Shown: in pieces, positions 24,398 through 24,490 of the stretch | Numbering within the stretch: position 1 is the stretch's first letter | How the letters are laid out: each line of letters starts with the position of its first letter | Origin: Campylobacter sp. | GTDB lineage: Bacteria > Campylobacterota > Campylobacteria > Campylobacterales > Campylobacteraceae | Reading direction: 5' to 3' | Length of the DNA: 24,490 bases | NCBI RefSeq assembly: GCF_020024835.1 | Contig: NZ_JAHHTD010000021.1 | Location: 1 to 24,490, forward strand | Translations under genes and position numbers: made by a program | Notes under the pieces: generated by a model | The model's database searches: none | What the model was told of the DNA's origin: nothing | Seen by the model: the letters and a program-made list of their open reading frames with translations, nothing else

Positions 24398-24490
24398 TTA
24401 TAATATTAAATTTATTTTTTTGAAATATTTAGGAATTTTACTTAGCAATCTTTGACTTAAAAAAGAATTTAATTTAATGGTTATTGTAAA
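24398..24490 (-). CDS. Possible C-terminal end of a gene running in from the right (partial)
   Basis: On the minus strand the frame is open from the window edge to TAA at 24398-24400. The 30 residues look protein-like (FLSQRLLSKIPKYFKKINLI, basic and amphipathic). If real it would be convergent with petC. Thirty codons are too few to be sure in such A+T-rich DNA, and no family can be named. A plus-strand ATG at 24477 lacks a ribosome site and is a weaker alternative. Confidence 0.4.
   Translation of the reverse strand, partial: FTITIKLNSFLSQRLLSKIPKYFKKINLIL

Noticed and set aside
1..24490. Mobile elements, CRISPR, prophage, toxin-antitoxin or defence genes
   Set aside because: Every long frame is assignable to a core function or a small gene in operon context. 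No spaced repeats, transposase, integrase or terminal inverted repeats were seen.

Overview
The window is a chromosomal segment with very low G+C (roughly 27-30% by eye), tightly packed genes and a gene set typical of Campylobacter. Family signatures that point there are a ResB-CcsA fused haem lyase (CcsBA), a Liv transporter with tandem paralogous binding proteins, a Rieske/cytochrome b/di-haem cytochrome c complex (PetABC), a dCache chemoreceptor very like the Campylobacter group A Tlp receptors, and a sigma-28 promoter of the Campylobacter CGATWT type. From memory, gene blocks that sit apart in C. jejuni NCTC 11168 are adjacent here. That suggests another thermotolerant Campylobacter, perhaps of the C. 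lari group, but the species call is an inference.

Layout. 1-1005 (-) is the 5' two-thirds or so of a chemoreceptor gene running off the left edge. 1221-3311 (+) is a thiD-thiE-hemD cluster for thiamine and haem synthesis. 3503-4123 (+) is a small gene behind a sigma-28 promoter, ending at a hairpin shared with lepA. 15689 down to 4149 (-) is ten genes head to tail: a periplasmic cytochrome c, livJ, livK, livH, livM, livG, livF, ccsBA, a small membrane protein and lepA. 15936-17811 (+) is a response regulator and histidine kinase pair resembling DccRS. 19269-17812 (-) is ribE, pgeF and a 68-residue unknown gene. 19387-21237 (+) is mnmG. 21359-24241 (+) is petABC, followed by two hairpins. 24398-24490 (-) may be the tail of another gene.

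Functionally the window is mostly housekeeping: cofactor synthesis (thiamine, haem, riboflavin), respiration (bc1 complex, cytochrome c, cytochrome c maturation), branched-chain amino-acid uptake, translation (LepA, MnmG), and sensing (chemoreceptor, two-component system).

I looked for CRISPR arrays, insertion sequences, phage genes, toxin-antitoxin pairs, tRNA and rRNA genes and recognisable riboswitches and saw none. I do not see an undescribed multi-gene system. The observations most worth a second look are a 68-bp perfect duplication inside livJ and livK, the sigma-28-controlled 206-residue protein, and an amino-acid binding motif in the chemoreceptor that is complete except for one Trp-to-Phe change.
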